Positions 26,284 to 35,001 of a stretch of DNA of 64,000 nucleotides are shown here, in pieces. Source of the stretch: Alistipes finegoldii DSM 17242 (GTDB lineage: Bacteria; Bacteroidota; Bacteroidia; Bacteroidales; Rikenellaceae). Under the pieces are notes generated by a model. The model saw only the letters and a program-made list of their open reading frames with translations. It was not told the DNA's origin and did not search any database. The stretch is taken from the NCBI RefSeq assembly GCF_000265365.1, contig NC_018011.1, positions 558,001 through 622,000 on the forward strand, in the 5' to 3' direction. Within the stretch, counting starts at the first letter, position 1, and each line of letters opens with the position of its first letter. The position numbers and the translations under genes are program-made.

Positions 26284-28794
26284 CTATTCCGCGGGCGCCT
26301 CCGTCTTGCGCGGCTGGCCCACTTCGTAGCCGAGGGAGTGCATCCACTCGACTGTCGCGGCATCGACCTGATCGTTGCGGTCGGTCCAGCGGCGCTGTTC
26401 GATCAGACGCTTCCTGTGCTCGTCGATGCGCTGCATGATGGGGAAATCGGGATGTTTCATCTCCGAACGCCGCTCGCGCTCCGAAGGACGTATCCGGCGG
26501 TCGAAGACCTCGGCCTGCGAAGGCCGCCGCGCCCCCTCCCACTTGAATCCCTTGAGACGGATATCCTGCGTCGGCGGAATCTTGTCCATCGGGTAGAAAT
26601 TATAGACCGGATCGCCGCGGTAGGTGATCTGCACCACCTGCTTGTCTTCGATAAAGAACGATATTTCGCCGCTTTCGATGACGCCCATCATCGTGATCTC
26701 GACGGGTTCGCCGTCCTGCATGTAATAGATGGTCTGGGCATTGCCGTTCACATCGTTGCGGTAAATCTGGTTGTTGAAGAAGTAAGCCGTCATGGTCTTG
26801 CCCGCCACCTGATTGTAGTGCGTCGTATCGAGCTGGCTGACCATCATCGGACTGCCGATGAACTCGGCCCGCGTGAGCTGCTGGTTCTCGGTGAAAATGT
26901 CCATCACGTCGGAGGTGATCTGGTTGTTCTCGTTCCACAACACGGGATCGATGTAGAGGTGGATCGTCGAATCGGTACTGATCGCCGTCATCGAATCGCA
27001 CACGGTCTGGAAATCCGAGCGGTAGATCTTCACGTTCCGGAACCCTTTCAGCAGACGGTATATGCTGTCGCGGGGCGCAGCCAGCGAGTCGATCGAATCG
27101 GCCGGAACCGCCATCGCCGCCGTGTCGGTCAGCAGCGAATCGACCAGCAGGTTCAGCAGCGAATCCTGCTCGGCCATGTTGAGCACGATCAGCGAATCAA
27201 GTTCGCGCAGGGCCGTCGAATCGATCTGAATCATCCGTCCTTTGCGCGTCGCACGCGCCTGACGGGCCTTGAGCTTCGATTCCGCCTTCAGGCGGCGCGC
27301 CGTGAGCCGGGCTTCCTCGCGCTCCTTCTGCTCCAGCAGCCGGGCCGTCATTTTCTCCTTGCGCCGGGCCGCTATCTCGTCCAGCTTCTTCTTTTTCTCC
27401 TTGGCGGCGGCCGCCTTTTCCTCGGCCTTGGCTCTCTTCGCCGCCTCTTTCAGCAACGCCTTGCGCTGGGCGACGGTCAGCGTATCCGCAGCATTGGCCA
27501 GCGAATCGGCAGGCGCCGCGCCGCCCAGAGAATCGGCGGGAGCGGGTCGGTCCGGCGCGTCGAGAGGCGACGGCGCGACATGCGGCGAATCCGCGTCTCC
27601 GCCGGCCGCCAATGAATCTGGTACGGAACCGGCGGTTGCCAACGAATCGGCGGCGTCTACGCCCTGCGGCCTGCGGCCGGAACGGGGACGCCCCAGCGAA
27701 TCGGCCGGAACGTCGGCTCCTCCGGCAGCATGCGCCAGCGAATCGGCCCCCGGCAGCGCCAGCGAGTCGGCCGAACGGGCGAGCGAATCGGCAGCTGCAG
27801 CCTCCGCGGCCCGGCGTTCGGCGTTTTCGTTGATCGTAAACAGGAACATCGAATCGGCGCGCATGAAAAGCGAATCGCCCTGCGAGAGGTCGTAGCTCAC
27901 GATCGACGGGCGGCGCGTGAGAAATGCGTTTCCAGGCTCCTTCCAGTATTCGCCGTAATCGCCGAAGGCGAGCACCTTGTGCTCGGTATCGTCGATCTGA
28001 ATGTCGCGCCATAAAATTATATGGTCTTCGGCCCGGTAGAAATCGATGCTGTCGCTCCACATCTCCTGCTTGTCGGTCAGCACGTACCCGTTGCTGGTCA
28101 CCTTGTAAAGCGAGTCGGCTTTGCGGTAAGCGCCGCGGTCGGCATACAGATAGTCGCCCTCCTTGTTCCAGATATTGGTGTGTTTAAAGAAAAAGGCGTT
28201 GTCGGTAGCCATGTTGTAGACCACCGAGTCGCCCTTCAGTTCGTATTCGTCGTTGCGCATTTCGACCCGGTCGACGCAGACCAGCTCCTTGCTGTTGGCG
28301 TAGTAGTAACCGCGCACCGACTCCAGCCGGCTGTCACGGTTGACAAGCACGCCGCCCCCGCCGAATTCGCCGACGTTCTCCTTCGTGTTGAAAAGGAACT
28401 CGTAGGTGTAGAGCGTGGCGTCCTCGTCGACCACCTTGACGATATCCGAAAATACGCGGGCTTCGTTCACCTCGCCGTTGTATTCGGCCCGGTCGCCGTA
28501 AATATAGGTCGTATTCTTGTTGATCAGGACATTGCCGAAGAATTCGATGCGCATGTCCGAATAGCGGACGGCGCTGTCACACGTAATGACGGCGCCGTTG
28601 TGCTGCGCGGCGAAGTTGCCCACCAGAAAGATCACCGAATCGCCCGGAGCCACGGGACCCATGTTGTCCGACTTGAGGTCGATGAGTTTCTTCTCGGCCG
28701 GCTGCTCCGCCTCAGGCGCCTGCATCCCGCCGCGGGCGAAAATCACACTGCCGGCGGCCAATGCGACGACCGCTATGGAAAGGAGCCTGCGCAC
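26284..28794 (-). CDS. OstA-like lipopolysaccharide transport protein with large low-complexity insert
   Basis: This 836-residue exported protein has an N-terminal signal. Residues about 35-330 and 590-740 are OstA/LptA-type beta-jellyroll repeats (VGNFAAQHNGAVITCDSAVRYSDMRIEFFGNVLI..), which in LptA/LptD carry lipid A across the periplasm. Between them are about 100 residues dominated by ADSLA/DSLAAG units, followed by a charged K/E/R-rich probable coiled coil (RKALLKEAAKRAKAEEKAAAAKEKKKKLDE). It is the last gene of a leftward operon with two SurA-like genes, consistent with an outer-membrane biogenesis role. The insert is longer than I expect for the family. Confidence 0.8.
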   Translation of the reverse strand: MRRLLSIAVVALAAGSVIFARGGMQAPEAEQPAEKKLIDLKSDNMGPVAPGDSVIFLVGNFAAQHNGAVITCDSAVRYSDMRIEFFGNVLINKNTTYIYGDRAEYNGEVNEARVFSDIVKVVDEDATLYTYEFLFNTKENVGEFGGGGVLVNRDSRLESVRGYYYANSKELVCVDRVEMRNDEYELKGDSVVYNMATDNAFFFKHTNIWNKEGDYLYADRGAYRKADSLYKVTSNGYVLTDKQEMWSDSIDFYRAEDHIILWRDIQIDDTEHKVLAFGDYGEYWKEPGNAFLTRRPSIVSYDLSQGDSLFMRADSMFLFTINENAERRAAEAAAADSLARSADSLALPGADSLAHAAGGADVPADSLGRPRSGRRPQGVDAADSLATAGSVPDSLAAGGDADSPHVAPSPLDAPDRPAPADSLGGAAPADSLANAADTLTVAQRKALLKEAAKRAKAEEKAAAAKEKKKKLDEIAARRKEKMTARLLEQKEREEARLTARRLKAESKLKARQARATRKGRMIQIDSTALRELDSLIVLNMAEQDSLLNLLVDSLLTDTAAMAVPADSIDSLAAPRDSIYRLLKGFRNVKIYRSDFQTVCDSMTAISTDSTIHLYIDPVLWNENNQITSDVMDIFTENQQLTRAEFIGSPMMVSQLDTTHYNQVAGKTMTAYFFNNQIYRNDVNGNAQTIYYMQDGEPVEITMMGVIESGEISFFIEDKQVVQITYRGDPVYNFYPMDKIPPTQDIRLKGFKWEGARRPSQAEVFDRRIRPSERERRSEMKHPDFPIMQRIDEHRKRLIEQRRWTDRNDQVDAATVEWMHSLGYEVGQPRKTEAPAE

Positions 28795-28798
28795 GGTT

Positions 28799-30205
28799 TT
28801 ACTTCACCCAATGTTTGTTCTCGAACGCTCCGTCGCGGAATTCGGGATCGATATAGACATACATGGCGTCGATCTTCTTCGACAACCAGTCCTTGAAGAC
28901 CTTTTCCTGCTTGGCGTTGAGCGCCATCTCCTCCAGCCGGAGGTAGTCCTCGTTGAGCGACGCCACGTGCGTCGGAATGATCTCCACCAGCTTGACGACC
29001 TTGGCCAGCTGGTTGCCCATGATGTCCTCGGTCAGGAAAGCTTCCGACACCTCGCCGGGCTTCAGCCGCACCAGCGCGTTGTAATCGTTGAGCGCGTTGA
29101 AGTGGGCGAAATCCTCGCGCAGGAACTTCGTCACGGTCAGCTTGGCGTCGAAAGCGCTGAAACGCTCCAGAATGTCGTGGTTCGAGACGATACCGCCGTT
29201 CATCTTCGACGTCGCATCGTCGGAATAGAGCAGCGCGGCCTTCTCGAAGGTGATCGAATCCTTGCGGATCAGATTGGCGATGCTGTCCAGAAAATGCGTG
29301 CCCTCCGTAAGCTCGTCGATCGTATAGACCGGACGCAGCAGGATATGGCGGAAATGGTAGAGACTCCCCCGCTTGTCGAGCATCTGAATGATGTGGAATC
29401 CGAACTGCGATTCGACGACCTCCGAAATCTGTCCGGGCTTCATGTTTTCGAGCGCCGCGGCGAACGAAGAGTCGAGACTGGCGAGCGGCGCAGGGTCCAT
29501 CTCGCCGCCGCGCATCATCGTTCCGGGGTCCTGCGAATACATGCGGGCCAGATTCTCGAACTTGGCCTTGCCCGTGATGACGCGTTCGCGCATGTCCAGC
29601 AGACGCTCGCGCGTACGCTGCTTGGCCTGCGTGATCGACTTGGGGAAACGGGTGATCTGCGCATAGACATACTGCTCGGCGATGGTCGGCAGGCTGTCCT
29701 TGTCGATCGACTTGTAGAAACGCTCGACCTCGCCCGGAATGACCGCGACCTTGCTCACGACCTCGTTCTGCATGGAGCTGGCGTAGGACTGCTCCTCGTA
29801 GCGCTGACGCATGTTCTCGCGGATGTTGAAAATGGCCATGTGGTGCTTGGCTTCGAGCCGGGGAATCGATCCCTCGGCCTCGATCATGTTCTGCACCTGC
29901 TCCTCGACGTGCGAAGCGATGTCGCCGGCATTGATCTTCACCGAGTCGATCTGCGCCTGATTGAAGAGCAGTTTCTGGGTCATCAGCGCTTCGAGCGCCT
30001 CGTTCATCGGATCGCGGTCGGAGGTGTACCCCTCCGCGCGGCGCTGCGCCGTGAGCTGGCGCGCGTGATCCGCCACCTCGGAATAGAGAATCGAGGAAGA
30101 ACCCACGACGGCGACCACCTTGTCGAGCATCACCTGCTGTTTCTGGGCGAAGGCCCCCGCAGCGAGCACGGCGAGAGCCGCCGCCATTATACCTTTTTTC
30201 AACAT
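28799..30205 (-). CDS. Peptidyl-prolyl isomerase / outer-membrane chaperone, SurA-like
   Basis: This protein of about 468 residues has a signal peptide (AALAVLAAGAFAQ) and the SurA order: an N-terminal chaperone domain, then two parvulin-like domains around residues 175-280 (ARMYSQDPGTMMRGGEM..GFHIIQML) and 285-390. It escorts unfolded outer-membrane proteins through the periplasm. The ATG at 30205 fits the signal peptide and lies four bases after the preceding stop; a start ten codons upstream would overlap that gene. Confidence 0.85.
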   Translation of the reverse strand: MLKKGIMAAALAVLAAGAFAQKQQVMLDKVVAVVGSSSILYSEVADHARQLTAQRRAEGYTSDRDPMNEALEALMTQKLLFNQAQIDSVKINAGDIASHVEEQVQNMIEAEGSIPRLEAKHHMAIFNIRENMRQRYEEQSYASSMQNEVVSKVAVIPGEVERFYKSIDKDSLPTIAEQYVYAQITRFPKSITQAKQRTRERLLDMRERVITGKAKFENLARMYSQDPGTMMRGGEMDPAPLASLDSSFAAALENMKPGQISEVVESQFGFHIIQMLDKRGSLYHFRHILLRPVYTIDELTEGTHFLDSIANLIRKDSITFEKAALLYSDDATSKMNGGIVSNHDILERFSAFDAKLTVTKFLREDFAHFNALNDYNALVRLKPGEVSEAFLTEDIMGNQLAKVVKLVEIIPTHVASLNEDYLRLEEMALNAKQEKVFKDWLSKKIDAMYVYIDPEFRDGAFENKHWVK

Positions 30206-30209
30206 TGCG

Positions 30210-31088
30210 TTATACTTTATCGTTTGTATTTTCAAAAATCTTCGCCTCCCCGTTCTCCACGGCGCGGTTGTACAGCTCCTCCTCGTGGCTGCGGATGATC
30301 TCGCCCTGCCGCTGGTTGAAGAGGATGCGGCGGATCGTACTCCGCAGGCGTTCGAGGGGAATAGGCTCGCCCTCGCGCCGCACGGCGTCGATCTGGAAAT
30401 AATAGTACGAATGGCTGTCTCGCATCGCCTGCACGGCGTTCGACGACAGCACCGAATCGTAATTCTGCGACCTGAGGGTCGGCAGGAAACTCAGAAACTC
30501 CGGAAAATCGACCCACTGTTCCCGGAAATCGGTCACCGTGAAGTCGTTTTTCTCGCAGATATCCCGGAAATCCTGCTGCTGGGCGGCGGATTTGGCCCCC
30601 ATCAGCTCCTTCAGCTTCCGGGCCTGACGATAGCCTTCGCCGAACTGCACGATCCGCCCCTTGACCAATGTACGGTCCAACCGGAAATCGGCCTTGTGCG
30701 CATTGTAATAGGCCGTAATCTCGTCGTCGGTGAACGTCGTGTCGATGCTCCGGTCCACATACAGCTGGTTCAGCTTGCGGATCAGCAGCGCCTGACGGTA
30801 CTCCTCGACCATCTTGTCGATATCGTCGCCCGAAGCCGAAAACAGCGTCTCGGCCTCCTTGAGCTTGAGCTGCTTGCGCACCCACCGGTCCACGTATACC
30901 TTCATGAACGCCGCGCTGTCTTCGCCCGTGACTCCCTTGGGAACCACCGACTCCACATCGCGCAGCTGCAGCTGCTTGCCGCCGGCGCGCGCCAGCGTGG
31001 TATCGCTGGCGAAATAGCCCGGCATCTCCCGGCAGCCCGCCAGAAAAACCGAAGCCGCCACGACTGCTATTTTCGCTCGCAAATTCAT
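30210..31088 (-). CDS. SurA-like periplasmic lipoprotein chaperone (no clear PPIase core)
   Basis: This 292-residue protein has a lipobox (FLAGCREM) and a helical chaperone-like region resembling the SurA N-domain (YVDRWVRKQLKLKEAE, FTDDEITAYYNAHKADFRLDR). No typical parvulin core is evident, so it may act as a holdase alone. It is the first gene of the leftward operon SurA-like, SurA, OstA, an arrangement that points to outer-membrane assembly. A -7 element (31107-31100) lies just before the start. Confidence 0.7.
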   Translation of the reverse strand: MNLRAKIAVVAASVFLAGCREMPGYFASDTTLARAGGKQLQLRDVESVVPKGVTGEDSAAFMKVYVDRWVRKQLKLKEAETLFSASGDDIDKMVEEYRQALLIRKLNQLYVDRSIDTTFTDDEITAYYNAHKADFRLDRTLVKGRIVQFGEGYRQARKLKELMGAKSAAQQQDFRDICEKNDFTVTDFREQWVDFPEFLSFLPTLRSQNYDSVLSSNAVQAMRDSHSYYYFQIDAVRREGEPIPLERLRSTIRRILFNQRQGEIIRSHEEELYNRAVENGEAKIFENTNDKV

Positions 31089-31099
31089 AATCCGGAGGA

Positions 31100-31107
31100 C
31101 AAAGATA
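31100..31107 (-). promoter_or_regulatory. -7 element of the SurA-OstA operon
   Basis: Minus-strand TATCTTTG matches TAnnTTTG, 11 bases before the start codon, predicting a nearly leaderless message. Confidence 0.45.
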
Positions 31108-31147
31108 CAGTTTTTACTCGTAACTAACGCAGCCCCGGCCCAGATTA

Positions 31148-32062
31148 TTACGCCGCCGCCCGATTTTTATCCTCGGCTTTCAGGCGCCGCAGCGCGAGGA
31201 GCATCATGTAACCCGAAACGGCGAAGACAGCCAGCGCACCGATATAAATCAGCACATAGAGCGTCCTGCTGCCGACCAAGTCGATCAGCATGGCGTTGCC
31301 GTGCCCGGTGACCAGCGCCAGATAGGCGATTCCGTTATTGACGGCATGGAGTATGATCGTAGACCAGAGCGAGTCGGTCCGCATGTAGACGAATCCGAGC
31401 ACCAGACCGATGGCGAAGGCGTTCACCGCGACGGTCGGATGCACGTGCACGATGCCGAATACGGCCGATGAAACCAGCCATGCGGCCATCACGCCGTATT
31501 TTGCGCGCGTCGATTCGAGCAGCACGCCGCGGAAAATCACCTCTTCGAACAGCGGCGCCATCACCACGACCGTAACGATCGCCCACGCGCCGCGTCCGTA
31601 GGCGTTGGGCACTTCGGGCAGCAGGCTCAGCAGCGGTTCGAGCACCACCGACGTGGCGAGCATGAAAACCACGCCCCAGAGCAGCAGGACGGGATTCAGT
31701 CCGCGGGAGGAGAAATGCGCGATGATTTTCGGACCCCGGCGCCGGCTGCGGTAAAAGAGAAATCCCACGAGCGTAAGGGTCATGGCGACAAAATAGGATA
31801 CGGCGTTGAAATGCCCTACGAGCACCTGTTCGGCGGTGCTCACCGTTTCGTCGGCGCTCGCCAGCAGCGCCTGATCGGGCCACTTGCAACCCACCAGCAG
31901 CGCCGTTACGGCGCCCACGACCTGCGCCAGCAGGAAAATGCCGAAAAAGACCAGATAATCGGCCAGTGCGGGAAATTTCCCCTGCAGTTTCCAGATTTTA
32001 CCGACGGCCTCAGGAGCCGGCGCCGGCTCCTGCACGGGAGCCTCTGTTTTTTTTTCTGTCAT
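31148..32062 (-). CDS. CPBP-family intramembrane glutamic endopeptidase
   Basis: This protein of about 304 residues has roughly eight membrane helices. The CPBP/CAAX-protease signature is present: EEVIFRGVLLEST (the Glu pair and Arg), then FGIVHVHPTVAVNAFAIG with the catalytic-type His and Asn. Relatives act in prenyl-protein processing or bacteriocin immunity; the role here is unknown. An alternative ATG at 32080 would add six residues. A run of nine As on the coding strand (bases 32047-32055) lies within the first codons. Confidence 0.82.
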   Translation of the reverse strand: MTEKKTEAPVQEPAPAPEAVGKIWKLQGKFPALADYLVFFGIFLLAQVVGAVTALLVGCKWPDQALLASADETVSTAEQVLVGHFNAVSYFVAMTLTLVGFLFYRSRRRGPKIIAHFSSRGLNPVLLLWGVVFMLATSVVLEPLLSLLPEVPNAYGRGAWAIVTVVVMAPLFEEVIFRGVLLESTRAKYGVMAAWLVSSAVFGIVHVHPTVAVNAFAIGLVLGFVYMRTDSLWSTIILHAVNNGIAYLALVTGHGNAMLIDLVGSRTLYVLIYIGALAVFAVSGYMMLLALRRLKAEDKNRAAA

Positions 32063-32093
32063 ATAGCGTGTAACTATCAATCCGTTCCGAGTT

Positions 32094-32101
32094 CAAAGAT
32101 A
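32094..32101 (-). promoter_or_regulatory. -7 element of the CPBP gene
   Basis: Minus-strand TATCTTTG, 14 bases before the 32080 ATG and 32 before the preferred 32062 ATG. Confidence 0.45.
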
Positions 32102-32143
32102 AGCAATTTTCGGTTACGGTTATGGATTTCCATTTAAAATCAT

Positions 32144-32151
32144 TAAATTTG
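32144..32151 (+). promoter_or_regulatory. -7 element of the parA operon
   Basis: TAAATTTG matches TAnnTTTG. Transcription should start near 32158, downstream of an ATG at 32122, which supports 32176 as the parA start. Confidence 0.55.
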
Positions 32152-32175
32152 CCCGATTATAAACCCGATCGAAAC

Positions 32176-32946
32176 ATGGCAAAGGTTATCGCATTAGCGA
32201 ATCAGAAAGGCGGCGTGGGCAAGACCACGACGGCCATCAACTTGGCGGCCTCGCTGGCCCTGCTGGGCAAGAAGGTGCTGCTGCTCGACGCCGATCCGCA
32301 GGCCAACGCCACCTCCGGCTTGGGCTTCGACATCAATCTGGAGGGCGTCTACGAATGTATCGCAGGACTCAAAAAGCCCGAAGAGGTGCTCCTCCAAAGC
32401 CCCGACGTGAAGAATCTATGGGTGCTGCCCTCGTCGATCGATCTGGTGGCCGCCGACACCGAACTGCCGAAAATGGAGGATGCGCACCACGTGATGAAAC
32501 GCATCGTAGACTCCGTCCGCGACCGCTTCGACTACATCTTCATCGACTGCTCCCCCTCGCTGGGCTATACGACCGTCAATATCCTCACGGCCGCCGACAC
32601 GGTGCTTATTCCCGTGCAGTGCGAGTACCTCGCCCTCGAAGGGCTTTCGAAACTGCTCAACACCATCCGCAAGGTCAAAAGCGGCCTGAACCCCGCACTG
32701 GACATCGAGGGCTTCCTGCTGACGATGTATATGCGCAACAGGCTCAACAACCAAGTCGTGAACGAGGTGCGCGAACATTTCGGTCAGCTGGCCTACGACA
32801 CAATAATTCAGCGCAATATCCGTTTGGGAGAAGCCCCCTCGCACGGAAAGCCCGTCATGCTGTACGATGCCGGGGCCGTGGGTTCGGAGAACTACCTCAC
32901 CTTGGCGCGGGAGTTCCTCAAACGCAACCGTAAACGAAGCAAATAA
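32176..32946 (+). CDS. parA: ParA-family chromosome partitioning ATPase
   Basis: This 256-residue ATPase has the deviant Walker A motif KGGVGKTT (residues 11-18), Walker A' LLLDADPQ and Walker B FIDCSPSLG. It should form nucleoid-bound gradients that move ParB-parS complexes and help position the replication origin. The frame extends upstream to 32122, but the likely transcription start favours 32176 (MAKVIALANQKGG). parB follows after 12 bases. No parS site was recognised in this window. Confidence 0.95.
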   Translation: MAKVIALANQKGGVGKTTTAINLAASLALLGKKVLLLDADPQANATSGLGFDINLEGVYECIAGLKKPEEVLLQSPDVKNLWVLPSSIDLVAADTELPKMEDAHHVMKRIVDSVRDRFDYIFIDCSPSLGYTTVNILTAADTVLIPVQCEYLALEGLSKLLNTIRKVKSGLNPALDIEGFLLTMYMRNRLNNQVVNEVREHFGQLAYDTIIQRNIRLGEAPSHGKPVMLYDAGAVGSENYLTLAREFLKRNRKRSK

Positions 32947-32958
32947 CAGAACGCAGCT

Positions 32959-33834
32959 ATGAAACAACCGAAGGGATTAGGGCGCGGACTCGACGCCATA
33001 TTCGGCACCGACGCCGTAGACGCCAAGCTCAAGCCGATGAGCCAGATGACCGAAATCGACATTGCGGAAATCATTCCCAACCCCACGCAGCCGCGTACGC
33101 AATTCGACGAAGAGGCCCTCGACGAGCTGGCCGACTCGATCCGCCAGCTGGGCATCATCCAGCCCATTACGGTCAAGAAATCGGGCGACGGCAAATATAT
33201 CATCATCAGCGGCGAACGCCGCTGGCGGGCGGCGCAGCGCGCCGACCTGAAGAGCCTTCCGGCCTATGTCCGCGAGGTGGACGACGAAAACCTGCACGCC
33301 ATGGCCCTCGTGGAGAATATCCAGCGGCAGGACCTCAACGCGATCGAAATCGCGCTGGGCATGCAGCGTCTGATCGAGGAGTGCAACCTCACGCAGGACG
33401 CGCTCTCCGAAAAGGTCGGCAAGAAACGTTCGACCGTCTCGAACTACATGCGTCTCTTGAAACTGCCCGACGAGGTGCAGCTGGCCCTCAAGGAGGGGCT
33501 GATTTCGATGGGACACGCCAAGGCCATCGCCGGCGCCCCGCAGGAGCTGCAGCTCCGCACGCTGAAGAAGATCCTCAAGAAGAGCCTTTCGGTCCGTCAG
33601 GCCGAGGAGCTGGTGCGCACGCTCACCGAGCAGCCCGCCGAAGCGGCACAAAACATGGAGGACGAAGAGTATCCCGAAAGCTATTCGCGGCTGGTGGAAC
33701 AGCTCGAAAAGTTCTTCTCGCAGGAAATCAGCATCAAACGCTCGAAAAACGGCGGCGGACGGATCGTCATCGGCTTCGACGACGACAAGGACATCGAACA
33801 ATTCATCGAACGGTTCTCCGGCCGCCTCAAATAA
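32959..33834 (+). CDS. parB: ParB/Spo0J-family centromere-binding protein
   Basis: This 291-residue protein has an N-terminal ParA-contacting segment (KGLGRGLDAIFG), the CTP-binding ParB domain with GERRWRAAQRA (about residues 83-93) and the ENIQRQDLNAIE motif, a central helix-turn-helix (LTQDALSEKVGKKRSTVSNYMRLL), and a C-terminal dimerisation region after an acidic linker. It loads at parS as a CTP-dependent clamp. It is cotranscribed with parA and the DUF5683 gene three bases downstream. Confidence 0.95.
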   Translation: MKQPKGLGRGLDAIFGTDAVDAKLKPMSQMTEIDIAEIIPNPTQPRTQFDEEALDELADSIRQLGIIQPITVKKSGDGKYIIISGERRWRAAQRADLKSLPAYVREVDDENLHAMALVENIQRQDLNAIEIALGMQRLIEECNLTQDALSEKVGKKRSTVSNYMRLLKLPDEVQLALKEGLISMGHAKAIAGAPQELQLRTLKKILKKSLSVRQAEELVRTLTEQPAEAAQNMEDEEYPESYSRLVEQLEKFFSQEISIKRSKNGGGRIVIGFDDDKDIEQFIERFSGRLK

Positions 33835-33837
33835 AAT

Positions 33838-34998
33838 ATGGTAAGAATCCGGTTCAGACACCTGCTGCCGATACTCGCGGCACTCACGTTGTGGCTTCCC
33901 GCCCAAGCGCAGCTCCACCGCGGGGCGCGCACCATCGTGCGCGGGGGCATGCTCGTGCAGCGGGATTCGCTCGCCTCGAAAACCGACTCGCTGGCCGACC
34001 TCTCGCTGGTCCGCGAACTGGATTCGCTGATGACGGGACTCTTCGCGGCCGACTCGGCCGCCGTCGCGGAGCTGCGCACCGACGACATAAGCAAAGCCGA
34101 CTCGCTCTACCGGCTCAAAATGGCCGGCATAAAGATCGAATCGGACACCACCAAGCATAAACGCGGCTGGCTGATGAGCGATTCGATGTCGCTCTCGAAA
34201 GTGTGCTGGATCTCGACCGTACTGCCCGGTTACGGACAGATTTACAACAAACAATACTGGAAACTGCCCGTTCTCTACGGCACCTTGGGCGCGGGTCTGG
34301 CCCTCTATCTCCACGAAAACAAGACCTACAAGCCCCTCAAGCGCGAATACGAAGCCTACACGAACAAAAACCTCTCGCGCACGCCCGAACTGGACGCGCT
34401 GCAAAGCAGGATGATCCGCAGCAACACCCGCCGGCAGGTCTATCTGGGCCTTACGGTGGCCTCGTACATCTACTTCATCGGCGACGCCGCCGTGAACTAC
34501 TCGACCAACGAGGTATCGGACGTCAAGAAAGCCACCACGCTGGCCTGCATCTTCCCCGGCGCGGGACAGATTTACAACAAAAGCTATTGGAAAGTCCCCT
34601 TCGTCGTGGGCGGTTTCGCCGCGATGATCTACTGTATCGACTGGAACAACCGCGGCTACCAGCGTTTCAAAAAGGCATACCGGCTGCTGAGCGACTACGA
34701 AAAGAATCCGGACGCCTACCCCGACGGCCCGACCGACGAATTCCACGGCCGCTACTCGGCGGACTTCATCCGCAACCTGCGCAACAACTACCGCCGCAAC
34801 CGCGACCTCTGCATCATCATCTCGGCCGGACTGTACGTCCTTCAGATCGTGGACGCCCATGTGGACGCCCACCTGAAAGACTACGACGTCTCCGACGACC
34901 TGTCGATGAATCTCGAACCGCTGGTCGATTATACATACGTTCCCTCCGCCGGCGGCAACCGTGCGGTATTCGGGTTCAACCTGAGTTTCAAATTCTAA
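33838..34998 (+). CDS. DUF5683 family envelope protein
   Basis: This 386-residue protein has a signal peptide (WLPAQAQ) and DUF5683 features. A motif is internally duplicated: PGYGQIYNKQYWKLP near residue 130 and PGAGQIYNKSYWKVP near residue 240, each followed by a hydrophobic segment. The C-terminus (FGFNLSFKF) resembles a beta-strand end, so outer-membrane association is possible. Family function is unknown; a position between parB and a lytic transglycosylase is common in Bacteroidota. Confidence 0.8.
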   Translation: MVRIRFRHLLPILAALTLWLPAQAQLHRGARTIVRGGMLVQRDSLASKTDSLADLSLVRELDSLMTGLFAADSAAVAELRTDDISKADSLYRLKMAGIKIESDTTKHKRGWLMSDSMSLSKVCWISTVLPGYGQIYNKQYWKLPVLYGTLGAGLALYLHENKTYKPLKREYEAYTNKNLSRTPELDALQSRMIRSNTRRQVYLGLTVASYIYFIGDAAVNYSTNEVSDVKKATTLACIFPGAGQIYNKSYWKVPFVVGGFAAMIYCIDWNNRGYQRFKKAYRLLSDYEKNPDAYPDGPTDEFHGRYSADFIRNLRNNYRRNRDLCIIISAGLYVLQIVDAHVDAHLKDYDVSDDLSMNLEPLVDYTYVPSAGGNRAVFGFNLSFKF

Positions 34999-35001
34999 CC
35001 G

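Noticed and set aside
32047..32055. A9 tract at the start of the CPBP gene as a phase-variation switch
   Set aside because: The tract is explained by Glu-Lys-Lys codons, and A-runs of this length are common. Without variation data it is not worth a separate claim.
32176..33834. parS centromere sites near parAB
   Set aside because: I found no sequence close to the TGTTNCACGTGAAACA consensus in the window; CACGTG occurrences lack the flanking bases.
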